NCBI GenBank assembly: GCA_946636615.1
Contig: CAMPBE010000007.1
Location: 1 to 48,887, forward strand
Origin: an uncultured bacterium
GTDB taxonomy: Bacteria; Cyanobacteriota; Vampirovibrionia; Gastranaerophilales; Gastranaerophilaceae
DNA length: 48,887 bases
Direction: 5' to 3'
The notes beneath the pieces are model-generated. The model saw only the letters and a program-made list of their open reading frames with translations. It had not been told where the DNA came from and searched no databases. The position numbers and the translations under genes were made by a program. This document shows positions 33,844 to 42,584 of this stretch, in pieces (within the stretch, counting starts at the first letter, position 1; each line of letters begins with the position of its first letter).

Positions 33844-34707
33844 ATGAAAATATTATTTTGCACTGACGGTTCTAAAATCAGTTATGCAGCATTAGCAAAT
33901 ATTTCCGGATGGATAAAATCTGCAACAATAGACACAATATCAGTAATTGATTGGAGTTTTTTACAAGATGATATAAATCTAGAACACAATAATTTTAAAA
34001 TAGCATGCGCAAATACAGCAGATTCTATACTAAATCATGCGCAAAAGTTAATAGAAAAATATAATTTTATAAAAGGCAAAAGAATAAAGCAATGCGGATC
34101 CGCAGTAGAAAGCATATTAGAAACAGCAGATACATCAAACTATGATTTAATATTAATGGGTTCTAACGGTAAAAAAGGGATACAAAAATGGCTTGGTTCA
34201 GTTTCTCAAGAAATAATAAATAACAGCACTATATCAGACTACATAGTAAAAAAAGAAAATAACAAAAAAAATATATTAATTACTACTGATGGTACAGAAT
34301 GTTCATCTGACATATTATTAGATATCCTACCATACCTAAAATTAGAGGAGAAAGAAGTTCATATTTGCACAGTCAACGAAGACCCTAGTCTTCTGTTTTT
34401 AGAAGGTAATGTAGACAATCATTGGCTAAATGATATTAGAAAACACCAAAACATTTACGCTTCTAACTCAATAAACAAAATATCAAAAATACTAAAAGAC
34501 TACAATATTGATATACACAAAACTGCAATTTTGACAGGAAATCCTGCACAAGAGATTATCGAATATACAAAAGAAAACCAAATCGATTTGACAGTCTTAG
34601 GCTCAAGAAACAAATCAAAATTGAGTAGATTTTTAACAGGTTCTGAGAGCAAACGAATAATTGAAAACACAATTAGTGACGTTTTACTTATAAGATGCAA
34701 TCTGTAA
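33844..34707 (+). CDS. Tandem universal stress protein (two UspA domains)
   Basis: Two Usp domains in 287 residues, at about 1-135 and 142-287. The first keeps an ATP-binding motif close to consensus (MGSNGKKGIQKWLGS, one residue shorter than the usual G-x2-G-x9-G-S). In the second the middle Gly is Asn (LGSRNKSKLSRFLTGS), so it may not bind ATP. Usp proteins are stress or growth-arrest factors with no single known reaction. The inner ATG is chosen because AGGAG lies eight bases before it. It converges with the DUF512 gene, with one base between stops. Confidence 0.88.
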   Translation: MKILFCTDGSKISYAALANISGWIKSATIDTISVIDWSFLQDDINLEHNNFKIACANTADSILNHAQKLIEKYNFIKGKRIKQCGSAVESILETADTSNYDLILMGSNGKKGIQKWLGSVSQEIINNSTISDYIVKKENNKKNILITTDGTECSSDILLDILPYLKLEEKEVHICTVNEDPSLLFLEGNVDNHWLNDIRKHQNIYASNSINKISKILKDYNIDIHKTAILTGNPAQEIIEYTKENQIDLTVLGSRNKSKLSRFLTGSESKRIIENTISDVLLIRCNL

Positions 34708-34708
34708 A

Positions 34709-35974
34709 TTATAGGTTACTTATAAAATCAACAACTTCTTTAACAGAATAAATATTTTTTACTACAAAAAACTCTTTTTTAGTTTTATCAATTACATAAG
34801 ACAAATTTTTTCCATCCAAAAAATCTTCAGTATATGGTTTTAACATTACAGACGGAATAAACACTTTATCACAATCAATATCTTTTACAGTTTTAATCAA
34901 ATCGTCTGAGGTAATTAGACCTGCAACAGTAATTTTTTCACCCCAATAATCCGATTTTACAGGGCAAACCGCAACAGACAAGTTATTGATTTTATTCAAC
35001 CTTTCTGCAATTTTGTCCATAGCATACTTTGCTGCAAAACTCGTAGCAAAAGCTATTTTATAAGGTCTTGAGATTTTCTTTGGTAGTTTATATGCCTTAA
35101 AATCTTCTAATAAAAATCTAATCGAGCCAACACCGTCATCAAGTTGAGAGAAATTACCATAGTACTTGGATTCAGGAATTTTTTGTCCTGCAAGCAAAAA
35201 AATTTCATCAGAACAACAAACTTTTTTAAATTTTGATGCTATCTCTAAAGTTTTTATAGCACATTCTTTATCCACCTGCTTTAAGTTTTCTTTTCTAAAT
35301 TGTGTAACCCCAACGGGAACAATCGCAACTGATAAAACAGTATTTTTCAATTTTGCCAAATCAGACAATGTTCTCTCCAATTCATCTCCATCATTTAGTC
35401 CTGGGCACAAAACAATTTGTGCATGAAATGGAATCCCGTTTTTTCTAAACCATTTTAAATTTTCTAAAGCTTTACCTGCATTAGGATTTCTAAGCATTTT
35501 GACACGTAATTCAGGATTTGTAGTATGCACAGACACATAAAACGGTCCTAAATGCATCCTTTTTATTCTTTCCTTATCTTCTTCTTTTAAATTAGTGAGA
35601 GTAATATATGTTCCCTGAAGATAAGATAATCTGTAGTCGTCATCCTTAATGTATAGCGTGTCTCTCAAACCATTTGGTTGCTGATCAACAAAACAAAATA
35701 AACAGTGATTCAAACATGGTTTAACTTTATCAAATACAGCACTCTCAAAAACTATGCCCAAATCCTCATCATAATCTTTTTCGAGTTCAAAAACCTCTAT
35801 ATCACCATTTGCCTTTTTTATTTCTATATTTAAAAGTTCGGATTTACAAAGAAAATTATAATCAATCATATCCTGCATTTTAGTATCATCAATAGACAAT
35901 ATTTCATCACCTGATAAAATACTAAGTTCATCGGCAATAGAGCCTTCAACTACAGAACTAACTATTGCGGGCAT
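34709..35974 (-). CDS. Radical SAM DUF512 protein with N-terminal PDZ-like domain
   Basis: The protein starts MPAIVSSVVEGSIADEL with a short PDZ-like domain (about 1-60). A radical-SAM cluster motif follows (CLNHCLFC, Cys87, Cys91, Cys94), then a barrel with HAQIVLCPGLNDG, and a DUF512 C-terminal half. Members are widely annotated as iron-sulfur oxidoreductases of unknown reaction in Cyanobacteria and Firmicutes. The start is placed at this ATG because GGAG lies seven bases before it; it overlaps the PadR gene by 17 bp, so the two are coupled. The function is unknown. Confidence 0.88.
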   Translation of the reverse strand: MPAIVSSVVEGSIADELSILSGDEILSIDDTKMQDMIDYNFLCKSELLNIEIKKANGDIEVFELEKDYDEDLGIVFESAVFDKVKPCLNHCLFCFVDQQPNGLRDTLYIKDDDYRLSYLQGTYITLTNLKEEDKERIKRMHLGPFYVSVHTTNPELRVKMLRNPNAGKALENLKWFRKNGIPFHAQIVLCPGLNDGDELERTLSDLAKLKNTVLSVAIVPVGVTQFRKENLKQVDKECAIKTLEIASKFKKVCCSDEIFLLAGQKIPESKYYGNFSQLDDGVGSIRFLLEDFKAYKLPKKISRPYKIAFATSFAAKYAMDKIAERLNKINNLSVAVCPVKSDYWGEKITVAGLITSDDLIKTVKDIDCDKVFIPSVMLKPYTEDFLDGKNLSYVIDKTKKEFFVVKNIYSVKEVVDFISNL

Positions 35975-36482
35975 TATCTTTCTCCAAACCTTCAATTATA
36001 TTAATCAAATTTGAATATTCGCAGACTGTATTGTCTAATATAATCTTTTGGTAAAAATTTATATGAGAGTATTCGTCATCCAAAATATCCTGCGCTTTAT
36101 TTTTAAACAACAAAGCCTTTGATTTAACAATAAAAAACAATCTTTTTTTCTCATCATTATTCAAACAATCAGCACAAGATATTTTTACTCTTGCATTTGA
36201 TAAAAATTGCAGAGGATTTTCACTCATATCCTCCAATAACATTTTTTTTAATTCATCAATACCTGTCTTTGAAATTTCATAATAAACAGATAATTTTCCA
36301 CCATCTGACATCATTTTACGAGAAGTTAAACATTCTTTTTCTTCCAACCTTCTTAAAGCAGGCTTTAAAGCCCCAAAACTAGGGCTCGTAAATGGAGCAA
36401 ATATATCTTCTATACGCTTTTGAATAGCATACATTGTATAATCACGATTTAAAATTACATATAAAATTAAAATTTCAATCAT
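35958..36482 (-). CDS. PadR-family transcriptional regulator
   Basis: The 174 residues have the winged-helix PadR signature, MIEILILYVILNRDYTMYAI then SPSFGALKPALRRLEEKECL, plus a wing (VYYEISKTGIDELKKM). A C-terminal helical (Vir-type) dimerisation part completes it. PadR proteins usually repress genes for detoxification or membrane proteins. Here the only co-transcribed gene is the DUF512 radical-SAM gene, overlapping by 17 bp. A TATACT lies six bases before the ATG, giving a leaderless-type start. It is divergent from the glycosyltransferase gene, which it could also control. Confidence 0.92.
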   Translation of the reverse strand: MIEILILYVILNRDYTMYAIQKRIEDIFAPFTSPSFGALKPALRRLEEKECLTSRKMMSDGGKLSVYYEISKTGIDELKKMLLEDMSENPLQFLSNARVKISCADCLNNDEKKRLFFIVKSKALLFKNKAQDILDDEYSHINFYQKIILDNTVCEYSNLINIIEGLEKDNARNS

Positions 36483-36488
36483 ATGTTT

Positions 36489-36494
36489 AGTATA
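36489..36494 (-). promoter_or_regulatory. -10 element of the PadR gene, six bases before the ATG
   Basis: Minus-strand TATACT (36494-36489), then AAACAT, then ATG at 36482. The -35 (TGTTAT at 17 bases) is weak. Confidence 0.5.
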
Positions 36495-36580
36495 GCATAA
36501 ATTTGCAAGTTATAACATTTATTAACATGTAATAGATTTTTAACATAGTTTTAAATAAAATAATTTTAGAAAGGATCATT

Positions 36581-38149
36581 ATGGAATTAATTTTAGACAT
36601 TTTATATATTTACGTTGCAATATATTCAGTTTACTTTATAGCTTTAGCTATAAGAAATCTTAACGACAAACCGTTTAAAATCGAAAAAAGATATGCTAAA
36701 TACGGTGATAGGGTTAATCTTGCTGTTGTGATATATGCAAGAAACAACAAAATCACCTTGGAAAATTTAATAAAAGAATTAAAAATGCAAGATTACCCCA
36801 TTGATAATTTTAGGGTATTTGTAATTTTGGATAACTGCTCTGACAACTCCGAACAATTATTCACTAACGAAACTTTTGTTAATCTTATAAATATAAAAGA
36901 TGTAGGCACAATAGGAAAAGATCAGGCTATCTCAATACTTATAGAAAGATTATCCAAAGACGACACTATTGATTCTTATGTATTCATTGATGCAGACAGA
37001 AGTATTCCGGCAAACTTTTTAACAAATATTAATGCAGCCCTTTTAAACCACAGCGCACTTAGCGGTGAAACACTTATATTAACTGACAATTTAGGGCCTG
37101 TTGATAAAATCAAAGCGGCCTATCAAAAATACCATATGAATTTTATGAGAAAAGCTCGTTCGCTGTTTGGATTGGCCGCAAGTGCAGATTCAGGAGTTTT
37201 TATAATAAAGAAACAGTTAGTAGATGAGATTGGCTCTGTTGATTTTAAAGACATAAACTCTGAGCTTAAATATAGTATGTTACTCTCAAAGGTAAAGTGC
37301 CCTTGCACATACAATCCAAATATTCAAACATATGTTGATACGGCTAACTATGAATTTAGAAAGCCAAGATTATCTGCAAGATTAGATTTATTCAAAAATT
37401 GCTTTACAGAACTAAAAACAAAAAATTTCGTATTTGCGGAACATACTTTATCACTGCTAAACCCAAACATATGGACATTACTAATAATATACGCAGTATT
37501 GTTAAAACATTCATACAGATATTATTTCTTTGTTGATTTTAAAATAGTGCTACTGTCATTTATACTGCTTGTTGCAGGTTTTGGAATAAGCTTAATCAAC
37601 TCAAAACTTAAATTTAATGAAATTGTATTATTGGTACTATACCCTATATATTCATTATGCCATATTATAAAAAACTTACCTCCTATAAGGTTAGTAAGAA
37701 ATAAAATTGAGCATAAAGAAGAATTACCGGAAAATACTGAAAAGCTTTCTATTGAAGCTTTTGTAATGAACAAAACCGGCAGAGAGTTGCCATGTAAAAT
37801 AGAATTTATTTCTGAATCAGGGTTGGCAAAGATAAAATTTGTCTATAAAAACAAAAAATTTATTACAGCAAGACACTTGCGAATGATAGATGCCTTACAA
37901 GAAATACGACAAAAACTTTATGATTATGGCTTTACGCTCAAAATCTGCAGTTGCTGTAAACATTTCACATCAACACCAGACGGTTCAACAAACATGCTAA
38001 AAGGCACTTGTAACAATGATTACCCAAGTCCGACAATAAAAGAAAAAAGAACAACTCTTATTTGGAACTCATGTACAGATTTTGAACCTGCAAAAGTAAC
38101 TAATCTTCTTGAGGATTTAGAAGAAGGGAACGAGGAACAATCTCGTTAA
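36581..38149 (+). CDS. Membrane glycosyltransferase family 2-like protein with Cys-rich C-terminal domain
   Basis: The 522 residues have an N-terminal membrane helix (about 2-25), a GT2 domain (about 45-260) with NLAVVIYARN and the nucleotide-binding DAD (137-139), and three hydrophobic helices at about 295-365. The processive-enzyme Q-x-x-R-W motif is absent at its expected place (LSARLDL), so it is probably not a cellulose-type synthase. Residues 400-505 are a separate domain with CSCC (456-459), Cys477 and WNSCTDFEP (Cys498), a likely metal or cluster site not usual for GT2 enzymes. Its 3' end overlaps the convergent folC by 50 bp. The sugar acceptor is unknown. Confidence 0.78.
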   Translation: MELILDILYIYVAIYSVYFIALAIRNLNDKPFKIEKRYAKYGDRVNLAVVIYARNNKITLENLIKELKMQDYPIDNFRVFVILDNCSDNSEQLFTNETFVNLINIKDVGTIGKDQAISILIERLSKDDTIDSYVFIDADRSIPANFLTNINAALLNHSALSGETLILTDNLGPVDKIKAAYQKYHMNFMRKARSLFGLAASADSGVFIIKKQLVDEIGSVDFKDINSELKYSMLLSKVKCPCTYNPNIQTYVDTANYEFRKPRLSARLDLFKNCFTELKTKNFVFAEHTLSLLNPNIWTLLIIYAVLLKHSYRYYFFVDFKIVLLSFILLVAGFGISLINSKLKFNEIVLLVLYPIYSLCHIIKNLPPIRLVRNKIEHKEELPENTEKLSIEAFVMNKTGRELPCKIEFISESGLAKIKFVYKNKKFITARHLRMIDALQEIRQKLYDYGFTLKICSCCKHFTSTPDGSTNMLKGTCNNDYPSPTIKEKRTTLIWNSCTDFEPAKVTNLLEDLEEGNEEQSR

Positions 38150-39281
38150 TCATATAAAAAGAGCCGCAAACAATCTTAAGTCTATCTTTAGGAAGTTCAT
38201 CCAAAGTATGAAAAATGCCGGATTTTTCACTATATGCTTTTTGCAGTTCTTCAATAGTGCAAGAATCTTTATGAGAAAAATGGTAAAAATATACTTCATC
38301 ATCAGGATTAAATAAAATTCTCATCATTTTTTTATAGTCTTTATGACGTAAACAACCAAAAATAAAACACCTTTTAGAATTAGGATAATACAAATCAAGG
38401 CTCTCTCTTAACGCAGAAGCTCCGTTTGGATTGTGTGAAGCATCAACAATTAAATCAGGCCTGCAAATTTGAAATCTGCAAGGATGATTGACTTTTCGCA
38501 ATGATTTCTGAATTATATCTTCACTAATTTGCGGAAACAAAAATCTCACAGCAGCTAACGCCAAAGATAAATTTTCAACTTGACAACTTCCTTTTAAAGA
38601 TAAATTTTCCGGATTTTCACAAGGAGTCACAAGAGAAAATAATGAATTACATTCATCTGCCTTATCTTTAATTTCCTCATACCCTTCACAAGTAAATATA
38701 GGACAATTAGGCTTTATAATACCAGCTTTTTCAAAGGCAATTTCTGACTTTGTATTTCCAAGTTTTTCTGTATGGTCCAAATCTATGTGAGTAATGATAG
38801 AACACATATTTGATTTTATAACATTTGTCGCATCAAATCTTCCGCCTAAACCTGTTTCCAGGACTACTACTTCTACATTATTATCTGCAAAATATTTAAA
38901 CATCATTACAGTTAATATCTCAAATTCAGTAAGCATAATATCATTTTTATCTGCAATACTGACAATTTCAAACAAATATTTTGAAAAATCAGATTTTGAA
39001 ATATTGATATTATTTATCTTTATACGTTCAGTGTAATCAAATATATGCGGACTTGTATACAATCCCGTTTTAATACCGAAATTAGTAAGTATTGTAGAAA
39101 TTATTGCACACACAGATCCTTTACCGTTTGTACCGGCAACGTGTATACATTTTAATTGGTCTTGAGGATTACCTAACAAACCAAGCAAGTCTAAAACTCT
39201 TTCAAGCCCAAGTTTAATACAAAATCTATCTTTTGAAGTCAAAAGATTTATTGCATTTTCGTAATCATTATGTTGATTCAT
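38100..39281 (-). CDS. folC: Dihydrofolate synthase/folylpolyglutamate synthase
   Basis: Mur-ligase-type enzyme that adds glutamate to dihydropteroate and to folates. Motifs: P-loop VAGTNGKGS, LYTSPHIFDYTERI, ETGLGGRFDATN, HIDLDHTEKLG and DASHNPNG. The length of 393 residues is a little short, with a compact C-terminal domain. The ATG at 39281 is chosen; it lies 13 bp after the upstream flavoprotein gene and gives the family's usual N terminus. Its last 50 bp overlap the glycosyltransferase gene on the other strand. It is the final gene of the smc-scpA-scpB run. Confidence 0.93.
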   Translation of the reverse strand: MNQHNDYENAINLLTSKDRFCIKLGLERVLDLLGLLGNPQDQLKCIHVAGTNGKGSVCAIISTILTNFGIKTGLYTSPHIFDYTERIKINNINISKSDFSKYLFEIVSIADKNDIMLTEFEILTVMMFKYFADNNVEVVVLETGLGGRFDATNVIKSNMCSIITHIDLDHTEKLGNTKSEIAFEKAGIIKPNCPIFTCEGYEEIKDKADECNSLFSLVTPCENPENLSLKGSCQVENLSLALAAVRFLFPQISEDIIQKSLRKVNHPCRFQICRPDLIVDASHNPNGASALRESLDLYYPNSKRCFIFGCLRHKDYKKMMRILFNPDDEVYFYHFSHKDSCTIEELQKAYSEKSGIFHTLDELPKDRLKIVCGSFYMINEIVPRSLLLNPQED

Positions 39282-39294
39282 TTTTAATATGCTT

Positions 39295-40671
39295 TTAGCC
39301 TCTATCACAGATAATTCTTGCAACATGTACGCCTGAAGCTGATGCCTGCAAAAGACCTCTTGTTACTCCGGCACCGTCGCCGATTGTAAACAGGTTTTTC
39401 ACGCCTTCAGTTTCCAGCTCATTTGTTAATTTAACCCTAGCAGAGTAAAACTTAACTTCAATACCGTAAAGAAGCGTGTATCTTGAAGCTGTACCCGGAC
39501 AAATTTTATCGAGAGCTTGCAACATCTCAATAATACTTGTCATCTGCCTGTATGGAATTACAAGACTTAAATCCCCCGGAGTGGCACAGGTTAAAGTCGG
39601 AGTAATAATACTTGCTTTAATTCTTTCCGGAGTAGAACGTCTGCCATCTAGTAAATCTCCGAATCTTTGTACTAAGATACCGCCAGCAAGCATATTAGCA
39701 AGCCTTGCAATATGTTGACCATATTGAATAGGCTCTTTAAAAGGTTCTGTAAATTTTTCACTTACTAACAATGCAAAATTTGTATTATTAGTTGTCTTTT
39801 CTGCGTAACTATGGCCATTTACAGTCGAAATTCCATTATAATTTTCTTGAACAACTTCACCGTTTGGATTCATACAAAATGTTCTAACTTCATCACCAAA
39901 AGTTGGAGAATGATATATTAATTTTGATTCATATAATTTATCCGTTAAAGGTTCAAAGACAGGAGCAGGCAGTTCAACCCTAACACCAACATCTACAGCA
40001 TTGTTTACCATACCTATCTTGTGTTTTGCAAATTCTTGAGTAAGCCAATCTGCACCTTCTCTGCCTGGTGCAATAATTGTATATTCAGCACATATTGTTT
40101 CACCATTATCAAGTTCAATGCCCTTAACTTGCTCACACTCAACAATAAGTGATTTTGCAACAACATTATTTAATATTGTAATTCTTTCATCAAGATAGTC
40201 CTGCATATTTTTCAAAACATCAAGACTTCTTTCAGTTCCTAAATGTCTAACAGGAGAATGAACAAGTTTAAGTTCAGCTAATGCTGCTTGTCTTTCAAGT
40301 TCATGAAAAACATTGATATCAGTACCGAAAACTTCATCTGTAGCACCAAAATCAAGATATAATTGGTCTGCATAAGCAATTAAATCTTCAACTTTTTTTC
40401 TTTCCATATAGTCAACCAAATGGCCGCCAACATCAGGAGTCAATGTAAGTTTACCGTCAGAAAATGCGCCGGCGCCTCCCCAACCGCAAAGAAGTCCACA
40501 CTTTTTACAATTAGGGCATTTGTCATACCCTTCACGCAACATGCACTTTCTTTTTTCTATACGTTGACCTTTTTCTACAAGCACGACCTTCCAATCCGGT
40601 CTTAATTTCATAATTTCCAAAGCCGCAAAAATTCCGGCAGGTCCTGCACCAATTATAGCTACATTATACAT
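39295..40671 (-). CDS. FAD-dependent dehydrogenase-like protein (COG2509 group)
   Basis: The 458 residues begin with the FAD-binding MYNVAIIGAGPAGIFAALE, carry a Cys cluster CPNCKKCGLLCGWGGAGAFSDG, and end with GDGAGVTRGLLQASASG. This matches the uncharacterised FAD-dependent dehydrogenase group. The Cys-rich loop may bind a metal or carry redox cysteines. The substrate is unknown. The inner ATG is chosen because GGGAG lies eight bases before it. It precedes folC by 13 bp and follows the protease gene after an 85-bp gap that holds no recognisable feature. Confidence 0.9.
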   Translation of the reverse strand: MYNVAIIGAGPAGIFAALEIMKLRPDWKVVLVEKGQRIEKRKCMLREGYDKCPNCKKCGLLCGWGGAGAFSDGKLTLTPDVGGHLVDYMERKKVEDLIAYADQLYLDFGATDEVFGTDINVFHELERQAALAELKLVHSPVRHLGTERSLDVLKNMQDYLDERITILNNVVAKSLIVECEQVKGIELDNGETICAEYTIIAPGREGADWLTQEFAKHKIGMVNNAVDVGVRVELPAPVFEPLTDKLYESKLIYHSPTFGDEVRTFCMNPNGEVVQENYNGISTVNGHSYAEKTTNNTNFALLVSEKFTEPFKEPIQYGQHIARLANMLAGGILVQRFGDLLDGRRSTPERIKASIITPTLTCATPGDLSLVIPYRQMTSIIEMLQALDKICPGTASRYTLLYGIEVKFYSARVKLTNELETEGVKNLFTIGDGAGVTRGLLQASASGVHVARIICDRG

Positions 40672-40756
40672 CTTGATCTCCCTAATTTTTCTCAACCAAT
40701 TAAATCTACATCAAACAAACATCTTTTAAAAGAATTTATGAAGATTTTGTTAAACT

Positions 40757-42073
40757 TTACTTAGATTTATTCTTTTTTAAATTAATTTTCAATATCAATT
40801 CTTGAATTTCTTCTGTTTGAGATATTTTTTGAGCCATAAGAGCAGCTTCTTCAGCCTTTTTGAAATTATTACTGTTAAAATATAAAGAAGCTAAATTATA
40901 AAGACTGAAATATCTTTCTGTATCATTTTTTGCTCTCTTATATCCTTCTTGCATCGCCTTAACAGCCTCTCTTGGTTTGTTCATTTCTGCATACGCAATT
41001 CCCAAATCAATATATCCGCTCGCAAGATCAGGAGCTTTTTTTATATAATTTTGAGCTTCTCTTAATTTTCGGCTCGAAACTTCAACCGCAGTACCCAACA
41101 CTACAGGAGAATAAATTAAACCTTTTGTATCTATTTTTTCGCTATTACAAATAGTTGGATACATTTTATACAACAATTTTATCGTATTAATATCCTTTGA
41201 AGACAAATATTGAAAAGAACTTCTGTATTTAGAATAAATACTATTAGGATTTTCCGAAGACATAAACATTATATCTCCGGAGCTATAACTGTGCCCCATT
41301 ATACCAAGAGAATGACCTATTTCATGCAATGCTGTATTAAACAACTCTTTATCGGAAAAATAATTCCCCATAGGGTCTTTCGCATATATAACTATATTCA
41401 TCCGTTTTAAAATATTTCCCTTTAAATCAGGAGTTGTAAAACCAACAACATACTGACACTGTTCTCCAGAACAAATATCACTTGGCATAGGTAAAATCTT
41501 AATTAAAATATTAGCATCATTTGGAGTATCAATTTGAGAAAATGTTAAAAATTGAGTTGAAGCCTGCCATTGAGAAAACGCCCTTTTAATTTCATCCACA
41601 TAATAAGGTGGTATAACTGTTTCACTTTGATCCAAAATCATAAATTTTAAAGGAAAGGATGCAACATCCCATCTTATTACTCCGGTATCGGATGGGACTT
41701 GCTCAATATAATTATTCCCCATATTTTGAAATATATTATTTCTCCAAGAATAAACTTGTTCTTGAGCAATATTTTGAGCACTATCATCCAGGTCACTTTC
41801 TGCAATTTCAAAAACCTCCTTTTGAACAGCAAAACTAGGCGATAAACCCAATAACGATTTTACATAATAATATCTATAATCTTTATTATTTTTATCTAAA
41901 TTATACGCAGATTTCAAATTTGAGTGAGCTTTTACAAAATCTTGCTTTTCTAAATACTTTTTACCCTGAGCATAAAAATATGTAGGCATAACTTTTACAA
42001 TAAAAGCAAAAATTATTGCAAAACTGCAAATAAATACCGTTATAAATCTATCAGGACTAACCCTCGGACTCAT
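40757..42073 (-). CDS. Membrane-anchored matrixin-like zinc metalloprotease with TPR repeats
   Basis: The 438 residues start with a membrane helix (about 9-28). A TPR-like pair (about 34-85) leads to a metzincin catalytic domain with HEIGHSLGIMGH (His250, Glu251, His254, His261) and a Met in DIMFM (269 or 271) that would form the Met-turn. C-terminal TPR-like helices (about 335-430) include LASGYIDLGIAYAEMNKPREA. The catalytic domain should face the outside of the inner membrane. The gene overlaps scpB by 17 bp, so it is translated with the condensin genes. Its substrate is unknown; a surface or periplasmic protein is likely. Confidence 0.85.
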   Translation of the reverse strand: MSPRVSPDRFITVFICSFAIIFAFIVKVMPTYFYAQGKKYLEKQDFVKAHSNLKSAYNLDKNNKDYRYYYVKSLLGLSPSFAVQKEVFEIAESDLDDSAQNIAQEQVYSWRNNIFQNMGNNYIEQVPSDTGVIRWDVASFPLKFMILDQSETVIPPYYVDEIKRAFSQWQASTQFLTFSQIDTPNDANILIKILPMPSDICSGEQCQYVVGFTTPDLKGNILKRMNIVIYAKDPMGNYFSDKELFNTALHEIGHSLGIMGHSYSSGDIMFMSSENPNSIYSKYRSSFQYLSSKDINTIKLLYKMYPTICNSEKIDTKGLIYSPVVLGTAVEVSSRKLREAQNYIKKAPDLASGYIDLGIAYAEMNKPREAVKAMQEGYKRAKNDTERYFSLYNLASLYFNSNNFKKAEEAALMAQKISQTEEIQELILKINLKKNKSK

Positions 42074-42584
42074 TATCCTTTATACCTTTATCAATTTCTA
42101 AAATTTTAGCAAGCGATCTTGTATCACCTTTTAATTTAAAATATTCAGCAAATTTTGGCGTAGTTTTTAAATTAAAACTTCGTCCATTTTTATCCTTTAT
42201 TCTTGAAATAAGCCCTTTTTCAACAAGTTCTTGAACATGTTCATAGGCGTTAGACCCTCTAAGTTCTTTTAACTCAGTCTGTCTTATAGGTTGCTTAATT
42301 GCAATTACAGATAACGTTCTTAAAACAGCAGGTTTCATATCAACAGGACAAAGCAATTCAACCAAATCCATATGTTCTTCTTTAACTTGAAGAATATAAC
42401 CATTTTCATCGTCAATTTCCAATGCACCATCTCTGCTTGAATAATCCATAATTAATTCAAGTATAGCTTCCTCAATATTTTCTGTTTCTTCATCCAAAAT
42501 AGTTGCAATTTCGTCAAGACTAAGAGCTCTTGCCGTAATAAAAAGTACTGCTTCAATTCTTGACTTAAGCTGACTTGTAGTCAT
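42057..42584 (-). CDS. scpB: Segregation and condensation protein B
   Basis: Winged-helix dimer that binds ScpA in the SMC condensin complex. The 175 residues begin MTTSQLKSRIEAVLFITARA and contain RTLSVIAIKQPIRQTELKELRGSNAYEHV, the second winged helix. The ATG at 42584 is used; a GTG nine bases upstream is possible but the AAGGG site fits the ATG. The gene overlaps scpA by 20 bp. It ends inside the start of the protease gene. Confidence 0.95.
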   Translation of the reverse strand: MTTSQLKSRIEAVLFITARALSLDEIATILDEETENIEEAILELIMDYSSRDGALEIDDENGYILQVKEEHMDLVELLCPVDMKPAVLRTLSVIAIKQPIRQTELKELRGSNAYEHVQELVEKGLISRIKDKNGRSFNLKTTPKFAEYFKLKGDTRSLAKILEIDKGIKDNESEG

